A stretch of DNA of 64,000 nucleotides from Takakia lepidozioides. Lineage: Eukaryota > Streptophyta > Takakiopsida > Takakiales > Takakiaceae. Under the pieces are notes generated by a model. It was not told the DNA's origin and did not search any database. It worked only from the letters and a program-made list of their open reading frames with translations. The position numbers and the translations under genes are program-made. Shown here in pieces: positions 56,546 to 64,000 of this stretch. Each line of letters opens with the position of its first letter. Position 1 is the stretch's first letter. The stretch lies in contig CM060732.1 in the NCBI GenBank assembly GCA_030704615.1, positions 868,001 through 932,000 of the forward strand. The letters are read 5' to 3'.

Positions 56546-56749
56546 TCTGTTGACTCATAGAGGCTGAAATGGTAGTTGAAGGGGTCATTGCCAACACATA
56601 TTCGGAGGCGGTAATGCCGGACCGTTGCATCATCACTGACTGTCCAACAAACACTAGACCTCTATTTCTTCGAATTCAATTTTCCAGCAATGTAGTGGCC
56701 ACCTGCCTCACGAGGAGACACGTAGGCCCCGACCTTTCGAATCCATACG

Positions 56750-57440
56750 GTGCATCTCCGCCGTTTGATGTCATCTTTTGCTGGTGACTCTTTCACTGCT
56801 CTAACACCCCTTCCAACACCATTCTTTGCCTCATTTCTTCTCTTTAGTTTCTCTTATGTTGCACAGCCTCATAGTGAGGTGGTGGAGGGATCGCAGGGCT
56901 CTGAAGACCCGCAGGACGAAAAGGAGGAAGCTACTGCAGCCCGCACACACCCTCGACCTTCTAGCATGGGTCCTCTTGTCGGGCCTAACCTTGTGTGCTT
57001 CAAGGACGTGCTTTGGAAAGGTAAAGGTTTCAAGTAGAAAGCAGCAGAGAAAGAGGCAATTTGACGATGAAGATGATGGAGAGTCGCCAACATGGGTCGT
57101 CCCCTTCTCCAGAAAATTAAAGAGCAGGAAGCATCAGGCGGTTGTTGAGGAATATACTACCCCATCGGATTAGTCCCCTTCCCCTACGAAGAGCAAGAAG
57201 TAGACGGGGGCGGTGGAGAATCGGACGAGAACGGAGGAGTCCCTTCCCTTGCAAAGACTAAGAAGCAGAAGGGGGAGAAAGCAAGGGCAGAGCAGTCTCC
57301 AGCAAAACCCCTCCACGAGTTGAAGCTCAGTTCTTGCAGGAGTTTCAGAAGGAAACCGGGGGCAACTCTGCAGAAGCTCAGGCAGTTGCTCTGACGACGA
57401 TCTCTAGCACTCCTGTCCTGGTCGATCTTTCAGCGGATGA
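56750..57440 (+). pseudogene. Acidic/basic N-terminal region of copy C, broken
   Basis: After a TATGTTGCACAG acceptor at 56858-56869 the frame reads EVVEGSQGSEDPQDEKEEAT and NLVCFKDVLWKGKG, then shifts to KQQRKRQFDDEDDGESPTWV and FSRKLKSRKHQAVVEEY. 57240-57440 continues in broken frames (KTKKQKGEKARAEQSPAK; FLQEFQKETGGNSAEAQ). Low-complexity and lysine/glutamate-rich, like a nuclear linker. No start codon can be set with confidence. Confidence 0.35.
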
Positions 57441-57459
57441 AGGTGTTGTTTCTTAACAT

Positions 57460-57894
57460 GGGGAGCTCGACTTCTCCTACCTGGAATAGGACTTTCGTGA
57501 CAATAGGGGAGGTATGGACGACTACATTCTCCCACATGATCTGCCCGGCTACATTCCCAAGAATGCAGGCACAGCTCTGGGCGGTCCATCTGAACAGCCC
57601 CTTCCCCCACCCCCAAAAATGTCGCAGGAGGATTTTCAGAGTGCAGAGAATCAAATGTTGGAGGAGACTCATAGCAGCATTGGCAGAGTTCTTAGGACCA
57701 AGGTCTTCCCTTGCACACTGCGAATTCCACTCTGTCGAATGGTCTCCTTCCTGATAGCGAGGCTTGCTCTCGCAAGGGATGTGGATAAGATGAAGTTCGC
57801 ATTCCAAGAAGGCTACTGGCTGGGGTCTGTCGCCTTCTATGTTTCCATTGAGATTGAGGAAGGTGGATCGCATGCCCGACAGCAGAAGAGTTAG
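57460..57894 (+). pseudogene. ParB-like region upstream of the copy C methyltransferase-like domain
   Basis: The open frame 57514-57894 includes DDYILPHDLPGYIPKNAGTA, a Pro-rich linker, then TLRIPLCRMVSFLIARLALA, RDVDKMKFAFQEGYWLGSVA and FYVSIEIEEGG. The last three resemble the ParB N-terminal pattern: IP-x-x-x-I/V, then R followed by a helix with V-x-x-(M/L), GY/G-x-x-x-x, then a strand. In prokaryotes and phages ParB-like domains often precede beta-class DNA methyltransferases, which would fit the domain downstream here. The match is by eye and weak. An in-frame TAG lies at about 57484. Confidence 0.3.
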
Positions 57895-57941
57895 CAGCCT
57901 AGGGTCCCCACTGCCACACTCGCAACACGGAATTCAAAAAA

Positions 57942-58600
57942 ATGCTGAAGGATGATGCGGTGTTCGGTGGCCAGCCAAAATCCCCTCTAACCCCTCTTAC
58001 TATGAAAGCTGTGAAAACTGGCTCAGCAAAGAAGACACTCTTCAACCTCCCGGGGGGGCACCCGTGTGAGCTAGTGGAAATGAAGGGCAGGCCGAAGTTG
58101 GAGCCAAAAACAGTGATTCAGTGTGCGAATGAGAGTTTTTTGAGGGCATTGGATGGCCGGCCGGCCGCTGAAAGCCAAAGCTCTAAGGAAGGCGATTGCA
58201 GAAGAGCCTGTAGACACTCCAAGATTTGTAGCCATGATGGATTTCTTTGCAATGACAAGTGAAGGGAAGAATTGCATGAGGCGTGGAAAACGGACCGACA
58301 GGTAATGTCATTTGATCATCTTTGGATATTCCAGATGGAGAGCCTCTGGAAGGACTGGATGTTGTGCCTTCTTGGAGCAAGTATTTCTGAGGGCTTTTGG
58401 AAGAAAGGGTTTGGGCTAGCCCGCATGGTATGGGATGACAAAGGTTGTGTGGTGGTCCTTGGCAACAAAGGCAAAAACACAGAGGCGGGAATTGCCAAGT
58501 GGACCCGTAAGAGTGGCGTCCCAGTTCTGAAGAAGATGTGGACCTGCATCAACTCAATGGGCCTTCGCTCCAAGGGAAACCAGATAATTACCATACTGCC
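57942..58600 (+). pseudogene. DNA-methyltransferase-like family gene, copy C
   Basis: Collinear with copy B: GSAKKTLFNLPGGHP, VIQCANESFLRALDGRPA, a shift, LKAKALRKAIAEEPVDTPRF, a shift, SLDIPDGEPLEGLDVVPSWS, a shift, then EGFWKKGFGLARMVWDDKGC, NKGKNTEAGIAKWTRKSG and MWTCINSMGLRSKGNQ. The splice donor that is GTAATT in copy B is ATAATT here (after 58588), so the intron could not be removed normally. The second exon and motif I are absent. Three or more frameshifts. Confidence 0.6.
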
Positions 58601-58633
58601 AAACAGAATCCGGTTGGTATTTTTAACTGTGGA

Positions 58634-58993
58634 TTGGAATGCGGTGCCAAATTCTGCTTATGAATGGGGTCCATTGGATTTCGGCGGCACGGCATCCTTG
58701 CAAAGGAATCGCGGACGATGCTGCAGAAACAGTATTTCAACACTCAGGAGACTGTGTATGGAGATGAGAATGAGTTTGCAGACGCTGCCCTTCATTGCTT
58801 ATACTCCACAAGATATTTGATTTCCCCCCTTACAAGGACTTGCATGGATGAAGATTGGCGGCTCTATGAATGGAGCCGTTTTCAGTTTCCATCTGTGCCA
58901 TGGAAACATGCGCCGCTTTTCTCATCGGACTGTACGTACCCGGTGGAAATAAGGTGCCGCAATTGCTTTCGCGGATCCTATGACCGCGGATAA
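58634..58993. pseudogene. Remnant of the divergent paralogue region, copy C
   Basis: 58672-58705 is the reverse complement of the 5' end of the minus-strand 200-residue gene (GGATTTCGGCGGCACGGCAT, as at 54226-54245). 58820-58905 matches the small frame at 54375-54455 (CTGGATGAAGATTGG-type text, DEDWxxxExSRF). So copy C once had the same divergent layout, now reduced to its centre. Degenerate palindromes lie at 58634 (GGAATGCGGTGCCAAATTC) and 58948. Confidence 0.6.
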
Positions 58994-59093
58994 GTACCCT
59001 ATTCCTGTGGACAATCATTTCTGAAAAAATTTACTGCTCATGATTTTTTCGGCAGTTACGAGTCTGCTCATGGCTCATGAAATAGCAGCCCCC
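58980..59093 (+). repeat. Shared end sequence of the family unit, copy C
   Basis: ATGACCGCGGATAAGTACCC, ATTCCTGTGGACAATCATTT, a short T run, TCTGCTCATGGCTCATGAAA and TAGCAGCCCCCG. Gypsy sequence begins directly after it. Confidence 0.6.
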
Positions 59094-59117
59094 GTTGAAT
59101 TCTGGCGCTAGGCTCCC

Positions 59118-59756
59118 TTGGAATACAAAGAGCTGGTAGCTTACATGTGGGCAGTGGGGCAAGTGAAGATTAATCCTACCCCGGCAGTAGACATTGTAAT
59201 GGGCTGCCCAAGTTTTTATATTGGCAGTTACTTGTACCAGATGTTCGTGACAATGAAGGGAAGCTGGCAGCGCTATGAGAGTATTGAAAAAGATACTCAC
59301 TGGGAATTACCCAAATTCCAACCACCAAAAAGAGTCGCAGGCACTTCAACATACATGAACAGACCACTATATGCTGAAGCATGGCGCCAGGCGAAAGACC
59401 ACTTTTCACCATTGGTCTTGGACAGAGACCACCATTTCAGAGAAACAGGGATCCAAGCTGTTAACTGGTTAATGGGCAGCAGGGCGACTAAACACATTAT
59501 ACCTTGGTCCAAGGAGGAGCTGCAAACCTACCAAGAAACCTTGACCACCAAAATCGACATGATACGTGGGGACGGAATAGCAGAACATCCTGATGACGAA
59601 AGCTGGCCTACTCACGAACCAGAGGAGCAACCAGATAGTGACAACAACAGGAACAAGAAGCTGCCACCACGACAATCCTGGGACGCACTTCCTACCCCAC
59701 AGACAGGCATGCCACCACCTTACATCCCCAAGAGATACAGCAAGCACAGGAACTGA
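59118..59756 (+). CDS. 3'-terminal ORF segment of a Ty3/gypsy element
   Basis: Open frame of about 210 residues ending in TGA at 59754-59756, 22 nt before a polypurine tract and the LTR. It reads LEYKELVAYMWAVGQVKINP, DHFSPLVLDRDHHFRETGIQ, HIIPWSKEELQTYQETLTTK and a Pro/Asp/Asn-rich end. Its place, directly before the polypurine tract, marks it as the last coding part of an element whose upstream portion was lost at about 59098. I do not recognise an integrase, chromodomain or envelope motif. The frame is intact, unlike most others here. Confidence 0.5.
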   Translation: MEYKELVAYMWAVGQVKINPTPAVDIVMGCPSFYIGSYLYQMFVTMKGSWQRYESIEKDTHWELPKFQPPKRVAGTSTYMNRPLYAEAWRQAKDHFSPLVLDRDHHFRETGIQAVNWLMGSRATKHIIPWSKEELQTYQETLTTKIDMIRGDGIAEHPDDESWPTHEPEEQPDSDNNRNKKLPPRQSWDALPTPQTGMPPPYIPKRYSKHRN

Positions 59757-59778
59757 CGAAATCGTGCCGACACAATTT

Positions 59779-59800
59779 CAAAAGAGGGGGGGGGGGGGGA
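59779..59800 (+). other. Polypurine tract
   Basis: AAAAGA followed by a run of 14 G and an A, immediately 5' of the LTR TG. Expected start site of plus-strand DNA synthesis. Confidence 0.7.
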
Positions 59801-59804
59801 TAAA

Positions 59805-60598
59805 TGATAACGACTATGCTACGAGGGCCAGACAGCAAGGGTCACAACGGGACATATCGGGTAGTGATGGATGTACACTACCTGGCCACGGGTAGAAACG
59901 GCTAAGTACGCGGTACTTAGCAAATGGCGGAACAAGGGTACATTACCACGGGAGCAGTAGTGGGTAGTGTAGTAACCGTGGACCGTGAACCACAATATCA
60001 CACGGCCACGTTAGCATCGGCTTTAACCAATAGAGGGAGTAGTGGACCGTTTACCACTATGGCTCACGACCACTGCAACGAGCCACCTTTTTAGCAAACC
60101 TTTTAGGTTGCGTAGGCAGTTAGGCAAACGGTCATTAACGACTGCAGACTGTAACGGCTCTTTCGAGCATAGTATAAAAAGGTTGCACGCAACTTAGAAG
60201 GGAGAAATATGAGTATCAGTGATGAGTGTGTACTCAGGAACTCAAAGTGATTCAGTGTGTACTTCTGTGATGATATGACGAACTCTGAAGTAAAGCCATG
60301 CTATTCGAAGTATCTCTATGTAGAGTGAACGTGAGATGAAGAGAATGTGCATTATGAGAGAACGTGAGATGGTGAGAATGTGTATCATCTCATGATAGTT
60401 CTTGTTTGCCTTAATTACCATTTTCTTAACGACTTCAGTCGAATTCAGACAATGTTCATGGTTTAGCCATCCTTAAAACGATTACTTCGTAATCGTTTCT
60501 GAAAGCATACCCGTCGGACAACCTCTGTTGCATGTCTTAGGAAATGGGCAGTAGTGCTGATAGCCTGTTTTGTCTAAGTCATAAACCAACGGTTAACA
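59805..60598 (+). repeat. LTR of the Ty3/gypsy element (794 bp)
   Basis: Begins TGATAACGACTATGC right after the polypurine tract and ends GGTTAACA right before the primer-site-like TGGGCGCTTG, giving the usual TG...CA ends. It contains a TATA box (AGTATAAAAAGG) at about 60171-60182. Only one LTR is in the window. It serves as 3' end of the sequence to its left and 5' end of the sequence to its right. Confidence 0.75.
60171..60182 (+). promoter_or_regulatory. LTR TATA box
   Basis: AGTATAAAAAGG in the LTR, with transcription start expected near 60205. Confidence 0.55.
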
Positions 60599-60599
60599 G

Positions 60600-60612
60600 T
60601 GGGCGCTTGTTT
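60600..60612 (+). other. Primer binding site candidate
   Basis: TGGGCGCTTG starts one base after the LTR CA. TGG pairs with a tRNA CCA end. I cannot name the tRNA. Confidence 0.45.
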
Positions 60613-60750
60613 TCATAGGAGGTTGGTCCGGATTTGATCACCGGTCAATCCTAGAGCGTGCTGTCGGTGGTGAGGCTGGGGTGATGACTAGTCAGACCAT
60701 CATTGTTTCTCTTATGGTGAGGCTGGGTTGATGACCAGCAGACCATAGGA

Positions 60751-62562
60751 GTGCTTGCGGTGGATGCAGGTGCAAGTTTATGTTACGAACCTAGTAGTCC
60801 AAGCCATAAGCCGCAACAGGTTCTCTACCCGGTTACCTTGTGGAAAGGGGGATTAGAGACAGGTTTACAACAGGTGTGGTTGCGAGTTTTCATCACGGAG
60901 GTGCCACTAGTTGCTGAGGAGAGCGCCGGTACGAGCACCAGCGATACTAGTGGGTATACAAGACGAGGTGTACAATTTAGGCCACCTTCACCTTTAGTGT
61001 CTTCTGAGGAAGGTTCAGACTCAGAGTTAGAAGGATTCTCGCCGAGGGTGCAAGCCATTTCCGTGCCATTGTTGTGGGATACGATGGAGGAAATGTATAG
61101 AGCTACCAAGGGGCCACGTCGGTACTCTGGAGCTGTGGGCACCATCGAGCTTGATGATTTCATATAGGAGTTTGAATAGTTGGTGTGATTTGTAGCGGAT
61201 GCGCAATCCACAACTGTTTACGCCTTTTATGGCGTGGAAGGGGCTATTTCAGCACCTTGAGGGGCCACCCATGGATGACTCTCATGAGTTTAGGCGGGGA
61301 CATGAGGTGGAGATTGAGGAATGGCGGGTGTATTGGTCACCTGACTATGTCTCCATCACTAGAGGCACAAGGGCAGTGGTGACACCGACAGAGCTACACC
61401 GGCAACTTCTGCAAGCAGCAGTGGGATGTCAAGTGGAACAGGAGCTGGGAAGTCCACCCAAGCTCCTGCTGCAGCACCAACACCCGTGCCTGCCTTTAAC
61501 CCAGTTGTGGAGTTCTTCGAGGAGTTAAGGAGAAACTACCAGGGGATAAGGACGGAGAAATTGCAGAGCTTGCAAGAGTTCCAACGAAAGCCTACCGAGA
61601 GTTTAAGGGAGGCTTACACGCGCATGAGGCGATTGATAAATGTAACCCAAGGGGTTACGGAAGCTCAAGCGGTCCAATTCTGGTATGGGATATTGGACAA
61701 GGAGCTAAGGAGAAGGGTGCGGGATGCAACTCTCCTACAAGTGGCCCAACCCACCTTAACAAACGTGTTTTTGCTGGCAGAGCGGATAGAGCCAATATGG
61801 TGGAGGAGCGAGTGGTCATGGTGGGGTTTGGTAATGAGACACAACGAAGTGGGGCTCCTAGCCAACAACAACCACTACCCCAATGTGCTCAAGGCAACAA
61901 AGGGACTCAGACGAAGCCCAGGGAAGGACAGAGAGGATCTCAATTGCAGAGGTCACTTCCTTCATTCTCAGGCCAACAACAGTTGGGAGTGACATGTTTG
62001 GGATTGTGGAGGACCCCATGTTAAGAGAGATTGCCTGGAGAGAGGCAAAGGGCCGACACAACCACAGTATAGGCATTGTGGCAAGTATGGGCATGAAGAG
62101 ACCCACTGTTATGACTTGCATCCTGAGCTACGGCCAGGCCAGTTCCAAGGGAACAATGGTGGCCGAGGACGAGGCAATGTATTCCAGAGAGGTAGAGGAG
62201 GCAGAGGTCGTGGTGGAGGTCGTAACCAAAACCAAAGAGCACAGGGTCAGGGTCAAGGTCATGACCAAGGCATGGTGGATAGGCTTGCCCAGCTAGAGCA
62301 ACGTCTTGCTACCATGGCCACTACTCATGTTGCGCCAGCTCCAAGGCCTGAGGTTCAAGCCCCACCTGCACAACCTCCTATGCCTGGGGAAGACCAGATT
62401 GGTATGGGCTTCATGTGTGGAGCCGCACTTGCAGGACCATTGCATGTGGACTCTACAGCTGCTGTCACTCGAGCAGCAACGCGTGCTCCTGAGCCAAGAG
62501 GAGCGGATGTGGATTTTGATCCACAAAGAAGGGAAGCAAGTCGGCAAACAAGGCTTCCATAG
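60751..62562 (+). pseudogene. Ty3/gypsy gag with two degenerate zinc knuckles
   Basis: 60751-61167 is an N-terminal part ending in IELDDFI, TAG, EFE, TAG; both stops sit where Gln would fit. 61199-61420 (one frame shifted) and 61426-61992 carry the gag core: FEELRRNYQGIRTEKLQSLQ, FQRKPTESLREAYTRMRRLI and EAQAVQFWYGILDKELRRRV, typical of the Retrotrans_gag fold. After a TGA at 61990 come two knuckles, VWDCGGPHVKRDC and YRHCGKYGHEETHC; both have lost their first Cys (to Val and Tyr). A Gly/Arg-rich nucleic-acid-binding stretch (GRGRGNVFQRGRGGRGRGGG) and a Pro-rich end follow, with TAG at 62560. Confidence 0.75.
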
Positions 62563-62571
62563 TCTTTCCCA

Positions 62572-63655
62572 TTGGCTGAGACAGTGCCAACTATGCCATC
62601 GATGACACCCGCTCGCCCAAGTGTGTCAGAGGTAGAGCCACGAGTGCCATTGGGGAGAGTTGATATGGCTCGGGAAATGCCAATGGGTGGTACTGCAAAG
62701 CAAGGTGCAGCCAGTACATTGTTGGGGGCGGCTACGGCAATTTGCCAAGCTCCATTGTTTTCTACCACGACAATTGCAATGTCGGGGATGCGGCCAGCTG
62801 CAGTGTTTAGACTGGCAGCTACACTCTGTGAGAGTGGTGATGCATCAGCACTATCTGCGGGGATAGCGGATCAGGTGTAGTGCATGGATGCCCTGGATTC
62901 AAGGGTGAAGACAGCCACAGCTGCGCCATGGCAAGCGGCAGTTGCAAGGTTGCAAGAGTTGCCAGCTAGACCAGCCATTGAGCGTAGTATGGTGACTCCT
63001 AGGGTAGTCCTGGTGGACATTCAGGATGGTATGTTTCAGTTGGGTGGCCCAGCCGGGAGGAGGTATAGGCCACTGCGGGTCTTGTTGGACTCGGGAGCAC
63101 AGCCATTGATATTGGGGAGAGCAGCAATTGCAGGCTTGGGCCTTACAGCAGTGGATTTGGAGCCTTGCCCTAATTCAAACATCTTTGGGCGGTTCAGAGA
63201 AGGCACGAGGAATTACACGCCATGAGCTCTTCATTTGATTGTAGTCAGATCATCCTACAGATGGCTCTGTCATGAGAGCTAAAGCCATTGTTACGGACGC
63301 GATGTCTTATGATGTGCTTGTTGGTGGGGCTGTGTTATACCCGATGGGCTTTACTTTGGACTTTTGGGAGGAAACGGCATCCTACAGGCCGGAATGGCAG
63401 TCAGGGGATGGTCGACGTGCACTGCTCCCAGTGCGGTTTATTGGGAATGTAGCGGTGGATCATAGGAACATGATGCCCACATTGGCTGCATTCTCAGGGG
63501 TAGTGGCTTGGGGTGGTGAGCTCTTGGAGGGCAATAGCCATGCAGATGATAGGCCACCACCCGATGAGGACAAACAATTGGCATACAAGGCTGATTTGCT
63601 TCCTCATGTGCCCGTTCATATTCCACTGTGGGGTACAGTTGGGAATTTGCATTGA
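62572..63655 (+). pseudogene. Ty3/gypsy protease region
   Basis: Open segments separated by TAG at 62878 and a frameshift near 63230. PRVVLVDIQDGMFQLGGPAG, then LRVLLDSGAQPLILGRAAIA, has the DSGA active site and ILG flap partner of a retropepsin. After the shift, AKAIVTDAMSYDVLVGGAVL and PMGFTLDFW fit the end of the protease fold (the usual YDVLLGxxxL element). The frame continues past a TGA at 63653-63655 without shifting into the methyltransferase-like domain. Confidence 0.75.
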
Positions 63656-64000
63656 GTAGCAAACGAGTGTGTGCACCAAGCATGGCAGGAGGCCTATCCA
63701 TTGGTGAGTGAGGGGAGTTCAGTGACATCACCTAGACCTCCTCCATTAGCTCATTTGGACACAGTGCCCATTACTTGCAGGCAACCACCTGACTCAGGGA
63801 TTTGTTTGCTAGACATGTTTGGAGGCATGAGCACTGGGCTTGCAGGAGTGTTGCAAGCAGGGATTAAAGTACGCAAGTACTTGTATGTGGAGAAGGATGA
63901 GATAGCTCGGCGTATTTCTATGCGCCACATCGCCTTGCTCACACACCAGTATCCTGAGTTGTTGACTCTCTCAGCAATTCAAGGGTATCAAAAGGCCTTG
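63656..64000 (+). CDS. DNMT3-like C5-cytosine methyltransferase domain in the gypsy polyprotein (cut by window end)
   Basis: In the same frame as the protease end, the sequence reads VANECVHQAWQEAYPLVSEG, a linker, then GICLLDMFGGMSTGLAGVLQ, AGIKVRKYLYVEKDEIARRI and SMRHIALLTHQYPEL. The strand-LDMFGGMSTGL is motif I of C5-cytosine methyltransferases and, with the following AGI-V-KY--VE-DEIA, is closest to the DNMT3/DRM pattern (LFDGI-TGL, LGI-V--Y-ASE). The E in YVEKDE would be the motif II acidic residue. The PC motif with the catalytic Cys lies beyond the window. The domain is open to the last base. In the element it sits after protease, where reverse transcriptase would normally follow. 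Similar gene capture by charophyte retrotransposons has, as I recall, been published. Confidence 0.7.

Overview
This is a repeat-rich eukaryotic nuclear window, most likely from a streptophyte alga. A charophyte such as Chara is my best guess, not proven. The evidence is spliceosomal introns with GT-AG ends in phase, AATAAA-type signals, several retrotransposon and DNA transposon classes, CACTA and MULE elements, and a Ty3/gypsy element carrying a cytosine methyltransferase domain, a combination I recall being reported from charophytes. Nothing looks bacterial: there are no operons, ribosome binding sites or CRISPR arrays.

Layout. 1-1862 is a decayed copy of a multi-copy gene family with a beta-class DNA-methyltransferase-like domain (copy A). 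1863-6700 is mostly dispersed repeats. 7018-11273 is a broken coding block on the minus strand with zinc-knuckle and coiled-coil parts. 11550-12690 joins gypsy and MULE fragments. 12780-13760 is a tandem array of hairpins. 13760-20040 is largely gene-poor, with a SEC13-like exon fragment. 20050-23990 is a minus-strand gypsy pol. 24200-26332 is a plus-strand MULE transposase with a SWIM finger. 26340-27180 holds more tandem repeats. 28024-28857 is a complete non-autonomous CACTA element with a CCA target duplication.

31326-36492 is the one clearly intact host gene: a kinesin-light-chain-like TPR protein of at least eight exons on the minus strand, all joining in phase, with a truncated LINE in one intron. 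36954-44655 holds three more LINE copies. 46276-50575 is a SINE followed by a 4-kb field of a repeat family with tRNA-type B boxes.

50575-59093 is the most unusual part. It contains two further copies (B and C) of the methyltransferase-like family, a divergent pair of paralogous ~200-residue proteins of unknown function, and two arrays totalling about 23 near-perfect palindromes with core AAATGCGGYRCCGCATTT. Each of the three family copies is followed by a similar end sequence (CCCTATT...GCTCATG...AAATARCAGCCCC), so they look like one dispersed and possibly mobile unit. 59100-64000 is a Ty3/gypsy element: LTR, primer site, gag with two degenerate zinc knuckles, protease, then a DNMT3-like cytosine methyltransferase domain that runs off the window.

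The window carries two unrelated methyltransferase-type families inside repeats, and several decayed frames have internal stops that are mostly TAG at places where Gln (CAG) fits. That pattern would be expected from deamination of CHG-methylated DNA.
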